Shown: one piece after another, positions 5,492 through 11,906 of the stretch
Layout of the letters: the number at the start of each line of letters is the position of its first letter
How positions within the stretch are numbered: position 1 is the first letter of the stretch
Assembly (NCBI GenBank): GCA_002435545.1
Contig: DJNB01000136.1
Coordinates: forward strand, 1 to 11,906
DNA from: Lachnoclostridium sp. UBA6475
GTDB taxonomy: Bacteria > Bacillota > Clostridia > Lachnospirales > Lachnospiraceae
Direction: 5' to 3'
Length of the DNA stretch: 11,906 nucleotides
Notes under the pieces: generated by a model
What the model was told of the DNA's origin: nothing
What the model saw: only the letters and a program-made list of their open reading frames with translations
Database searches by the model: none
Position numbers and translations under genes: made by a program

Positions 5492-6170
5492 ACAACTTTT
5501 CCTTCTTATCCCGGTGCCGCCTCTGCCGTATACTTACCACCGGACTGAGGCCGACATACTTCTTGGTAAATATAAGCATGATCGCGTAAAACAGCACAAA
5601 AGCCGACATAATGATCTTATAGACACGATTTACCCCGCCGTGGCCAACAAATGTCAAAAATGTCATATACACTCTGGCAAGCGCTGTGATCCACCAGCAG
5701 AATAAAATTCTCGTATTTGTGGCGCGGTTTGCAAGGTCATCCGTAACGCCGACGGTACAATACAGAATAAAATATTCCATCAAAAGTTCTGCCGCCGCAT
5801 AACCAAAATACACGACGAGGATCCAGATAACCAGTTTCGGCCCCTGCTCGATAAATCCGGTAAGCGGTAAAAGGATATTAAGTGCCATCGCTATGATGGT
5901 AAGGAGAATTCCCACGATAAACTCTTTGTTCCTTTTTACCAGCATCAGAGCACCAATCAGCAAAAGAAGACATCCCAGTGCATCCGGCAAAAGATCTATT
6001 TTCACATGATCGCCAAGAATATTGCCTGTCGTATACAATTGGATCGACGGACTGAGTTCATGACTTCCCACTACCCCATCCACATGAAATGCCGGATAAG
6101 CGACATCCAGAACGTACCATTTATCGATACCTGTTATTATCAATCCAAGTGCAATTAAAATTACTGCCAT
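5490..6170 (-). CDS. Polytopic membrane protein of unknown function
   Basis: The 226-residue protein has about six predicted hydrophobic segments, near residues 1-16, 60-78, 83-103, 112-136, 153-176 and 187-203, and a strongly basic C-terminal tail (RQRRHRDKKEKL). I do not recognise a family and see no catalytic motif. It is the last gene of a compact operon: its ATG lies 5 nt after the stop of the PAP2 phosphatase gene, with AGAGG overlapping that gene's end. The association with a PAP2 phosphatase and a secreted GHL10 protein suggests an envelope role, which is inference. The stop codon falls at the border of the repeat element, so the natural C-terminus could have been altered by insertion. 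The basic tail looks normal for a cytoplasmic end. Confidence 0.8.
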   Translation of the reverse strand: MAVILIALGLIITGIDKWYVLDVAYPAFHVDGVVGSHELSPSIQLYTTGNILGDHVKIDLLPDALGCLLLLIGALMLVKRNKEFIVGILLTIIAMALNILLPLTGFIEQGPKLVIWILVVYFGYAAAELLMEYFILYCTVGVTDDLANRATNTRILFCWWITALARVYMTFLTFVGHGGVNRVYKIIMSAFVLFYAIMLIFTKKYVGLSPVVSIRQRRHRDKKEKL

Positions 6171-6175
6171 AATGA

Positions 6176-6739
6176 TTACCTCTCATCTTTTCGTTTTTGG
6201 CGCCAGTTTTTCCATCGTTCACTGACTAAGGTCTTTTCCACCACATAAATACTCAAAAGCGCAAGAGCCGTTCCAAGGACAATCCCCGCCAGAATATCTG
6301 TCGGATAATGTACATAAAAATACATGCGGGAAAACATCATAAGCACTGCCACAATTCCGGCTGCGATCCCACACTTGCGGTTCCAGTGTCCAATACAGAC
6401 CGTCGCCGCCACAGAAGAAAAGGTATGCCCGGATGGGAAGGAGTAATCTTTGGGAATCCCAATAAGCATGTCATAAATTGGAAATCTATGACATGGTCTT
6501 GGCCTGGCAACAAGATTTTTTAGCAGGCCATTACCAAATATCAGGCAAAACAGCAAAGATAACAGTACAATAATGCCGTATTTCTTTTCCTTTAGTCCGA
6601 TTACCATCACCAGTCCCACAATGATCCACAGAATTCCCGCTTCACCCAGTTTGGTTAAAGCAGAAAGAAACGCTGTTGCCACATCATTATGTATTGTCTG
6701 AAACCAATCCAGGACACTTCTGTCGAATACTTCTATCAC
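6176..6739 (-). CDS. PAP2-family membrane phosphatase (undecaprenyl-diphosphatase BcrC-like or lipid phosphatase)
   Basis: The 187-residue integral membrane protein has all three PAP2 motifs. These are KNLVARPRP (74-82, fits KX6RP), PSGH (102-105) and SRMYFYVHYPTD (137-148), supplying Arg138, the catalytic His144 and Asp148. About five hydrophobic segments surround them. Family members remove phosphate from lipid (pyro)phosphates on the outer face of the membrane, for example undecaprenyl pyrophosphate recycling for peptidoglycan or phosphatidic acid and phosphatidylglycerophosphate turnover. The sequence alone does not settle which. The start is GTG at 6737-6739, 8 nt after GGAGG, and it abuts the TAA of the GHL10 gene with no gap, so translation is probably coupled. 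The C-terminal tail is basic (about 174-187). Confidence 0.88.
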   Translation of the reverse strand: MIEVFDRSVLDWFQTIHNDVATAFLSALTKLGEAGILWIIVGLVMVIGLKEKKYGIIVLLSLLFCLIFGNGLLKNLVARPRPCHRFPIYDMLIGIPKDYSFPSGHTFSSVAATVCIGHWNRKCGIAAGIVAVLMMFSRMYFYVHYPTDILAGIVLGTALALLSIYVVEKTLVSERWKNWRQKRKDER

Positions 6740-8227
6740 TTACATATCCTCCGTGTTCAATTTGACCGAAACCTTTTTCCCGGCCTTCTGAACCGTAAAT
6801 TTAACAATACCTGATTTTTTCACGGATATTTTTCCTTTATTATTGATGGCTGCAATTGCCGGATTGGAACTTTTCCATATTACGGCTTGTCCCAGACGGC
6901 TCGGATAAACGGTTGTTTTCAAGCGGGTTGTCCCATCTTTTGTAACCTTTTTCACTTTTATCTGGACAATCCGTTTTAACATATTTTGCACTTCATAGCG
7001 GCACGTCTTTTTATAAAGGCTTTCATAACTAAACAAAATATATCCATACACTTTTTCGCTTCGGCGGATCTTGCTGATCTGACTCGCGATGATCTTATTA
7101 TTTTTGCGCCAGCCGCGGTCGGAGGCATCCTTCATTCCACCACGATACAATGCCAGGCCGATGTACATTGGGATATTTGCCTTGTTCAGACGTTTCCATT
7201 TGGAAAATCTTGTATCAAACATACGAACCGTCTTTTTGCCCACACGATAATTATTGGACCAGTAAATCTGTGGTGCTATATAATCGAGATACCCCGGCGC
7301 TTTCATCCATGTCTTCACATCTGCGCCCAGTGATTCACTGTATTCCACATTTCCGGCAGGACTGATTCCAAACAAAACATCCGGGTTCTTGGCTTTAATG
7401 CCTCGATAGATTGTCTGTACCATTTTATTTACATTGGCTTTCTTTTTCTTATTGGACAGAGATGCATATTTCTTATATTGTTTGTGGCCACTGCCCGGAT
7501 AAAAGTAGTCGTCAAAATGAATGCCATCTACATCGTAATTGTCAATGACTTCCCTCACTGCTAATTTGATCCTGCTTGTTGTAGATTTCTTTGCCGGATC
7601 ATAAATTTTCTTTTGTGTAATACGGTACGGATTCATCCATGCATGAAATTTAAGTCCATATTTATGCGCACTTGTTACCAGAATCTCCAAAGGATCGTAA
7701 TCCGGACATTCTTTTCCCATATAAGAACTAAACTTAAAATGTTCCGATGGCCAGATCGCATCATCAAACGCTCTTACATGGAAAAATACCGCATTGCACC
7801 CATTTTCTTTGATCTTCTTAAATAATTTGTCTGCATTTTTACGAAATGTCTTCTCGGATTTATTTTTTAAACCTGCTTTTTCATATTCATAAAAAGCAAC
7901 CCACACACCACGCATCTCTTCCTTTACAGGAGCCGGTGTGATAACCGGTGTCGGGACAGCTGTTGCCGATGAGGTTGGCGTTGGCACAGGACTTACTGAC
8001 GGCGTTACCGTTATAAACGGTGTCTCTACTGTCCCTGTCTCAATCTGCGGTTTCATCGTCGGCCCCATCCAGGTACCTGCCGGCGTCGGAGATGGCTGTA
8101 CCACCGGCGCTGTTGCAGCCGGAAGTTCTGCCGCTGCGACACTTTGTTCCTTATCACCTATATTAAAGATACTGATCATGACTGCAATAATTAAAAAAGC
8201 AGCAATTCTCTTATTATAATGTTTCAC
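6740..8227 (-). CDS. Secreted GHL10-family (DUF187) glycoside-hydrolase-like protein with C-terminal Big2-like domain
   Basis: The 495-residue exported protein opens with KR and a hydrophobic signal segment (7-22). A Pro/Thr/Val-rich linker follows (about 37-103). The GHL10 barrel (about 104-405) begins EMRGVWVAFYEYE and includes FFHVRAFDDAIWPSEHF (148-164), KFHAWMNPYR (193-202), VDGIHFDDYFYP (233-244) and YIAPQIYW, the pattern of this family. The C-terminal domain (about 420-492), with SSNPAIAAINNKGKI and GIVKFTVQKAGKK, resembles a bacterial Ig-like Big2 fold that may bind the wall. Family substrates are poorly established and cell-wall or exopolysaccharide glycans are suspected. No LPXTG is present. 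The start is GTG at 8225-8227, 9 nt after AGGAG. It is preceded at 19 nt by the DUF5662 gene and fused by adjacency to the PAP2 gene. Confidence 0.9.
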   Translation of the reverse strand: MKHYNKRIAAFLIIAVMISIFNIGDKEQSVAAAELPAATAPVVQPSPTPAGTWMGPTMKPQIETGTVETPFITVTPSVSPVPTPTSSATAVPTPVITPAPVKEEMRGVWVAFYEYEKAGLKNKSEKTFRKNADKLFKKIKENGCNAVFFHVRAFDDAIWPSEHFKFSSYMGKECPDYDPLEILVTSAHKYGLKFHAWMNPYRITQKKIYDPAKKSTTSRIKLAVREVIDNYDVDGIHFDDYFYPGSGHKQYKKYASLSNKKKKANVNKMVQTIYRGIKAKNPDVLFGISPAGNVEYSESLGADVKTWMKAPGYLDYIAPQIYWSNNYRVGKKTVRMFDTRFSKWKRLNKANIPMYIGLALYRGGMKDASDRGWRKNNKIIASQISKIRRSEKVYGYILFSYESLYKKTCRYEVQNMLKRIVQIKVKKVTKDGTTRLKTTVYPSRLGQAVIWKSSNPAIAAINNKGKISVKKSGIVKFTVQKAGKKVSVKLNTEDM

Positions 8228-8246
8228 CTTATGTCACTCCTATTAA

Positions 8247-8771
8247 TTAATATTCTTTTAAGTTTCGAATGTATGCAAACGTTTCTTTTTCACCTTTTTC
8301 TTCAAGCATTCTCAAAAGGGATTCGATCAGTTCCGATGTCTCCGGATGGATCATTCGGCAATATTTTCCCTTTTCAAAATATTTCAAAGGCATATCTTCC
8401 GTATAGTCTTTTCCATAATATATCTTACTCGCTGCCACGCGGTCACAGAACATCTCTTTTACATAGCGAAGAGGCATCTTTACCGGCTCCTTATAACGCG
8501 TCTTGGGATTATAATCCTGCCAGTATTCAAAATGATGTTTATTCCGCCCCTGATGGTGCATCCAGGCAAGCGAATATCCATTTGTTTCCCGTTCCTCGGC
8601 GTTTGGACTGCGATCCCCCTGATAGTACTTTGCCCCAGGGATAAATTCGGTCGGACTGTATTTTGACAGGTCATGCCGAAGCCCCTGCCATAAAATCCCC
8701 GCCTGATAGCAGTGACGAATCACTTGATGGCGGTGTCTCGTTATCGTACAAAAATGTTTCCATGCTTTCAT
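8247..8771 (-). CDS. DUF5662 family protein
   Basis: The 174-residue soluble protein is rich in His, Tyr and Trp. Recognisable family motifs are KHFCTITRHRHQVIRHC near the N-terminus, GLRHDLSKYSPTEF, KYYQGDRSPN and GRNKHHFEYWQDY. The conserved His/Asp positions (HDLSKY, HHFEYW) suggest a metal site like HD-type folds, but the function of this family is not known to me. Upstream Met codons exist (to 8846), but that extension would cover the promoter at 8805-8833. The start is therefore placed at ATG 8771, where the sequence matches the family N-terminus. The ribosome binding site there is weak (TTGGTGAAAC). It is first in a four-gene minus-strand operon with the GHL10, PAP2 and membrane protein genes. 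Confidence 0.82.
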   Translation of the reverse strand: MKAWKHFCTITRHRHQVIRHCYQAGILWQGLRHDLSKYSPTEFIPGAKYYQGDRSPNAEERETNGYSLAWMHHQGRNKHHFEYWQDYNPKTRYKEPVKMPLRYVKEMFCDRVAASKIYYGKDYTEDMPLKYFEKGKYCRMIHPETSELIESLLRMLEEKGEKETFAYIRNLKEY

Positions 8772-8804
8772 AGTTTCACCAAGTTTCTTTTTATTATCAT
8801 TTCT

Positions 8805-8833
8805 ATGATACCAAAGAACTATTTTTTTGGCAA
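8805..8833 (-). promoter_or_regulatory. Promoter of the four-gene envelope operon
   Basis: Minus-strand TTGCCA (8828-8833) and TATCAT (8805-8810) are separated by 17 nt, each matching consensus at five of six positions. A TGG precedes the -10 box, giving an extended -10. It is about 34 nt upstream of the ATG at 8771. Confidence 0.7.
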
Positions 8834-8852
8834 TAACAAAGCACAAAAAAAA

Positions 8853-8885
8853 GAGAACCCTGACAGATTTTCTGCCAAGGCTCTC
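8853..8885 (-). terminator. Strong intrinsic terminator of the Big2 surface protein gene
   Basis: In the minus-strand transcript a 15-bp stem (GAGAGCCTTGGCAGA with TCTGTCAGGGTTCTC, three G-U pairs) closes an AAA loop. It is followed directly by nine T. It lies about 46 nt after the stop codon at 8932 and isolates that gene from the operon downstream. Confidence 0.92.
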
Positions 8886-8931
8886 ACAAATTCAATTTAC
8901 TTTACCGGTAATCCGGACATCAATATCCAAA

Positions 8932-11133
8932 TTAGTACCGATAAGTATATGCTTTTTCCGGAAGCATGTTTCCTGTCAGTGTTACATTCATTGCACCTGC
9001 AACGATAAATGGAGCACAGGATACCTGCCATGGGCGTTCACCAACACGATCTTCATAGTTTACATAAGACTGTACACCATCTTTATATGGTGATGTAGAT
9101 ACTTTGGTATAAGCATAAATGGTGTTGTTGTAAGAAATGAAATTATCATTTACTACATCTGCCACACCTTTCGCAGCCTGCATCTCATAAGAACCTTTTC
9201 TCAAATATGCAAACAGGCTATAATCATCTCTGTCATACTGAAGATCATAAGTACGTCCCTCTGCGTCAATGAAGTACGGTGTATTTACTGTCTCGTACGC
9301 TGCCGCAAACGCAATTGACGTATTAAATGTTACTTTATACAATGGTACATTGAAATCCTTTGTTGCAGGACCTGCAAAGTTATTTCCAATACTCAGATCA
9401 GCTCCCTCTGCAGATGTATAATAATCTCCTGGGATAACACGTACGCTATAAGTTCCGTCTGCTTTTGCAACAGCATGGAGATAATTTCTGTAGCCATAAG
9501 CATCCATCTTTGTTGCACCATAGACATCTGCCTGTTTCATACCGGCACCTGCTGCATCTTTTACCGAACCGGTTACTGTCACACCATCCGTTACTGTGAT
9601 TGTGAATGGGAACTGTGCAGAAAGATTTTCTACATATTTATCCTTTACTGTAAGAACTGCATTGTATGTTCCTGCTGGGATTGCTTCCCTCACATCGTTA
9701 TTATATTTATCTTTCTTCACGCTGTGTACACGGCCCTCTACGGTCATCGTATCAACAGCTGCCGGAAGTCCGGATACAGAGTATTCATAACTGCCGGAAC
9801 CACCGGAGATGCATGCCCATGAAGAAACGATATCGCTATTGATGAAATCGTATCCGCTCTCTTCATCTTCTTTTGTCTCTGTGTTGTCCGGTGTGTAAGA
9901 AAGAACGGTTCTGCTCAATACGTTACCTACCAAAGTTTTTCTTGCACCTACATAGAATACATATTTCTTTGTAAATGTCTGTCCTTTTTCATCTACACCT
10001 TTCAATGTAGCGGTTGTACCGTTTTCAACGTTGGTAAATACACCACGTACTTCAACGGATGTCTGATCTTTATTAAAGTATGCCTTTAATCCGGCAGGAA
10101 GATTTTCAACGGAGTATTTCATAGTACCTACGCTGTCACGTTCACCAATATACCATTCATCGCTGAAGTTTTCGCCCTGAGTTCCTTTTACGCGGTCAAT
10201 CTCATCTTCTGCATAACCGTAACCGGCAATGCTCTCTACAAAGATCTCTTTTGTATTTTCACCTTTGAGTGCATTAATTGTTACTTTTACAAAAGAATCT
10301 TCTGCAATACCGCTGTCCAAAATAACATCGTATGTCTTTCCGTTGTCATTTGTACGGACTTTCTGGATTTCAGCAGAGTTTACATAATTTCTTTTTTCAA
10401 CATATTTTGTCTGGATATTAAAGTTCTCTTCTGTCAACCCGGCTTTCGAACTTGTAAGAGATACGGTAACGATACTTCTGTGTGGCACTTTAACATCAGC
10501 GATACCGGCACCTACATTAATTGTACAAGTTGCTTTTTTGTTGCTTCCGTCTGTTGTCTTTGCTGTAATCTTAGCAGTACCTTCTGCTTTTGCTGTAACA
10601 ACACCTTTGGAAGAAACTCTAGCCACTTTTTTGTTGTTTGTTGACCATACAACTTTGCTGCTTACATTTTTGCTAGGGCTTACCTTTGCTTTCAATGTAA
10701 GTTTTCCGCCTACAGAAAGGGAAGCTGTTTTCTTATTCAATGTCAATTTTTTAACAGCTGACTTTTTAACTACAACACTGATGGTAGCTTTTTTCTTACT
10801 GTTTTTCTTAGAAACAACAGTAATCTTTGTTTTTCCGGGTTTTACACCTTTTACCTGTCCTTTTCCGTTTACGGTTGCAATTTTCTTATTCGCCGATTTA
10901 AAGCTTACTTTTTTGTTTGCCTTTTTATTTGGCGATACCTTTACTGTTGTAGAAAGTGAAACTTTCTTTCCTTTTGCTACATAAACAGTTTTGCCCGATG
11001 GCGCAGTAACTGTCACTTTTTTAACTTTAACTTTTTTAGCAGATGCTTCTTCCGGATTGACAACGGCTGTCATTCCCAAAACCATTGCTAAAGACAAAGT
11101 TCCAGCTAAAAAACTCTTTGTGAACTTTCTCAT
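8932..11133 (-). CDS. Secreted multidomain surface protein with two Big2 domains and Ig-like repeats
   Basis: The 733-residue exported protein has a classical signal peptide (about 1-32, ending EEASA). Two Big2-type Ig-like domains follow: about 36-122, with KSANKKIATVNGKGQVKGVK, and 126-208, with VVWSTNNKKVARVSSKGVVT. The first is extremely Lys-rich (29 Lys in residues 33-125). Two stretches near 325-400 and 430-535 (SVENLPAGLKAYF; SGSYEYSVSGLPA) look like putative-Ig (He_PIG) domains. A section at about 540-600 (VTGSVKDAAGAGMKQADV, KADGTYSVRVIPGDYY) resembles a carboxypeptidase-regulatory-like fold. The last about 130 residues are unassigned. No LPXTG, transmembrane anchor or SLH domain is visible, so attachment may be by charge or Big2 binding. 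It could be an adhesin or structural surface protein. It is monocistronic, with GGGGGAA before the ATG, its own promoter and a strong terminator. Confidence 0.88.
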   Translation of the reverse strand: MRKFTKSFLAGTLSLAMVLGMTAVVNPEEASAKKVKVKKVTVTAPSGKTVYVAKGKKVSLSTTVKVSPNKKANKKVSFKSANKKIATVNGKGQVKGVKPGKTKITVVSKKNSKKKATISVVVKKSAVKKLTLNKKTASLSVGGKLTLKAKVSPSKNVSSKVVWSTNNKKVARVSSKGVVTAKAEGTAKITAKTTDGSNKKATCTINVGAGIADVKVPHRSIVTVSLTSSKAGLTEENFNIQTKYVEKRNYVNSAEIQKVRTNDNGKTYDVILDSGIAEDSFVKVTINALKGENTKEIFVESIAGYGYAEDEIDRVKGTQGENFSDEWYIGERDSVGTMKYSVENLPAGLKAYFNKDQTSVEVRGVFTNVENGTTATLKGVDEKGQTFTKKYVFYVGARKTLVGNVLSRTVLSYTPDNTETKEDEESGYDFINSDIVSSWACISGGSGSYEYSVSGLPAAVDTMTVEGRVHSVKKDKYNNDVREAIPAGTYNAVLTVKDKYVENLSAQFPFTITVTDGVTVTGSVKDAAGAGMKQADVYGATKMDAYGYRNYLHAVAKADGTYSVRVIPGDYYTSAEGADLSIGNNFAGPATKDFNVPLYKVTFNTSIAFAAAYETVNTPYFIDAEGRTYDLQYDRDDYSLFAYLRKGSYEMQAAKGVADVVNDNFISYNNTIYAYTKVSTSPYKDGVQSYVNYEDRVGERPWQVSCAPFIVAGAMNVTLTGNMLPEKAYTYRY

Positions 11134-11179
11134 AATGAAGTTCCCCCTTATCTTTTATTTGTGGTTTCCCACATAGCAA

Positions 11180-11208
11180 AGTATAACATGGGTGATTTCT
11201 TTTTTCAA
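11180..11208 (-). promoter_or_regulatory. Promoter of the Big2 surface protein gene
   Basis: Minus-strand TTGAAA (11203-11208) and TATACT (11180-11185) with a 17-nt spacer, each five of six to consensus. It leaves about a 40-nt leader before the ATG at 11133. Confidence 0.75.
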
Positions 11209-11251
11209 CCTTCATATTTTACAATTTTCTTAATATATCTTTTAAATATTT

Positions 11252-11809
11252 TTACATTTCATACATAAACACGATCTGGCTGCGGACTTCCTCTGCTTTT
11301 TCTTCGGAAACCAGTCTCCGGATCAATTCAAAGCCAAATTCCATAGAAGTTCCCAGTCCACGGCTCGTAATCACATTTCCATCCGTGACAACCGGTTCAA
11401 AGACGACTTCTGCCCCGGTAAGCTTGTCTTCAAATCCCGGATAACAGGTTGCTCTTTTTCCTTCCAGGATTCCACATTTTCCCAGTACCGACGGTGCTGC
11501 GCAGATGGCTGCAACAATCTTTCCATCACGGTTCATCTGTTTTAACGCTCCGGTCACGGCAACGTCAACACCAAGATTCATCGTTCCCGGCATACCTCCC
11601 GGAATAATGATGGCATCCTCTTCCTTTAACTGGATTCTTGCTAATTTTGTATCCATTCCAACGGAAATCCCATGCGCTCCCGTCACGGTCATATCATCAT
11701 TGATCGAGACAAGGCGGATATCCACCCCGGCGCGTTTTAACAGATCCACGGTCATAAGCGCTTCCACTTCTTCAAATCCATTTGCAAATAACATTACTGC
11801 TTTTTTCAT
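11252..11809 (-). CDS. DJ-1/PfpI family protein
   Basis: The 185-residue cytoplasmic protein spans a full DJ-1-like domain. It begins MKKAVMLFANGFEEVEA, with the conserved Glu in GFEE. It continues with IIIPGGMPGTMNL, the nucleophile-elbow AAICAAPSVLGKCGIL with the reactive Cys103, and TSRGLGTSMEFGFEL near the C-terminus. Relatives include YajL/ThiJ/DJ-1 proteins, proposed to act as chaperones, peroxide-reactive proteins or glyoxalase/deglycase enzymes, and the exact activity is disputed. An ATG at 11824 overlaps GGAGG (11818-11822), so the start is set at 11809, 8 nt downstream of it. No promoter was evident just upstream, so it may share a transcript with the gene end at 11828. No GC-rich terminator follows, only A/T-rich sequence at 11212-11250. 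Confidence 0.92.
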   Translation of the reverse strand: MKKAVMLFANGFEEVEALMTVDLLKRAGVDIRLVSINDDMTVTGAHGISVGMDTKLARIQLKEEDAIIIPGGMPGTMNLGVDVAVTGALKQMNRDGKIVAAICAAPSVLGKCGILEGKRATCYPGFEDKLTGAEVVFEPVVTDGNVITSRGLGTSMEFGFELIRRLVSEEKAEEVRSQIVFMYEM

Positions 11810-11827
11810 ATTGCTTTCCTCCATATT

Positions 11828-11906
11828 CTAATAATGATCTCTCGGAATCTCTAAACCAATAAATACAAGGCTTTCAGATTCCTTTTTTATTAAAATCCCC
11901 CACTTT
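11828..11906 (-). CDS. Possible 3' end of an upstream gene (partial, unidentified)
   Basis: Only one minus-strand frame stays open from the window edge. It gives 25 residues ending LVFIGLEIPRDHY before TAG at 11828-11830. The stop is 18 nt before the DJ-1 start, with that gene's GGAGG in the gap, as is usual inside an operon. The other two frames stop within about 11 codons. Too little is present to name a family, and a chance open frame cannot be excluded. Confidence 0.4.
   Translation of the reverse strand, partial: KWGILIKKESESLVFIGLEIPRDHY

Noticed and set aside
5244..5589. Short open frames on both strands across the repeat block
   Set aside because: They have no ribosome binding sites, consist of translated palindromes and overlap the end of the membrane protein gene.
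8772..8846. Longer N-terminus of the DUF5662 protein from 8846
   Set aside because: The extension covers the -10 and -35 boxes at 8805-8833 and its sequence does not look like the family.
10538..10984. 148-codon plus-strand open frame rich in Phe/Thr/Leu
   Set aside because: It is the antisense shadow of the Lys-rich Big2 region, where Lys codons read as Phe/Leu codons on the opposite strand. There is no ribosome binding site.
11212..11250. A/T-rich symmetric sequence after the DJ-1 gene as a terminator
   Set aside because: No stable GC-containing stem followed by a T run could be drawn.

Overview
The window looks like chromosomal DNA of a Gram-positive Clostridia member, most likely Lachnospiraceae. 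The evidence is a moderate-to-low GC content, strong GGAGG ribosome binding sites, frequent GTG/TTG starts, A/T-rich sigma-A type promoters and the family set: a GHL10 protein with a Big2 domain, a Lys-rich Big2 surface protein, a DUF5662 protein, a YkpA/YbiT-type ABC-F and a GH13 protein of a degenerate clostridial type. This placement is inference from gene content. No rRNA, tRNA, CRISPR array, transposase or phage gene was seen.

Layout. (1) 1-841, minus: the N-terminal 280 residues of a glycogen-debranching-like GH13 protein that runs off the left edge. Its catalytic motifs are destroyed. (2) A divergent promoter pair at 875-950 separates it from an ABC-F ATPase (986-2596, plus). This is followed by a CNNM/CorC-type membrane protein (2676-3977, plus) with its own consensus promoter and a terminator at 3986-4012. 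(3) 4018-5160, minus: a two-gene unit encoding a deviant MinD/ParA-like ATPase and a small, secreted, very Lys-rich protein. (4) 5291-5491: a gene-free block made of stacked hairpins and a 27-bp direct repeat, resembling a repetitive extragenic or miniature mobile element. (5) 5490-8771, minus: a compact four-gene operon of DUF5662 protein, secreted GHL10 glycoside-hydrolase-like protein, PAP2 phosphatase and a polytopic membrane protein. Intergenic gaps are 19, 0 and 5 nt. A promoter lies at 8805-8833 and a terminator at 5222-5267, beyond the repeat block. (6) 8932-11133, minus: a monocistronic secreted Big2/Ig-like surface protein with a clear promoter and a textbook terminator. (7) 11252-11809, minus: a DJ-1/PfpI family protein, preceded by what may be the 3' end of another gene at the right edge.

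Functionally, region 5 reads as an envelope-maintenance operon: a secreted carbohydrate-active-like protein plus a lipid pyrophosphate/phosphate phosphatase. Region 6 is a cell-surface or secreted protein, and regions 2 and 7 are housekeeping (ribosome-associated ATPase, Mg2+ or other ion transport, stress or deglycase-like protein).

The most unusual items are the pseudo-enzyme GH13, the ABC-F whose second nucleotide-binding domain has lost both the Walker A lysine and the switch histidine, the orphan MinD-like/cationic-peptide pair, and the modular hairpin element. No complete new defence or mobile system could be demonstrated.
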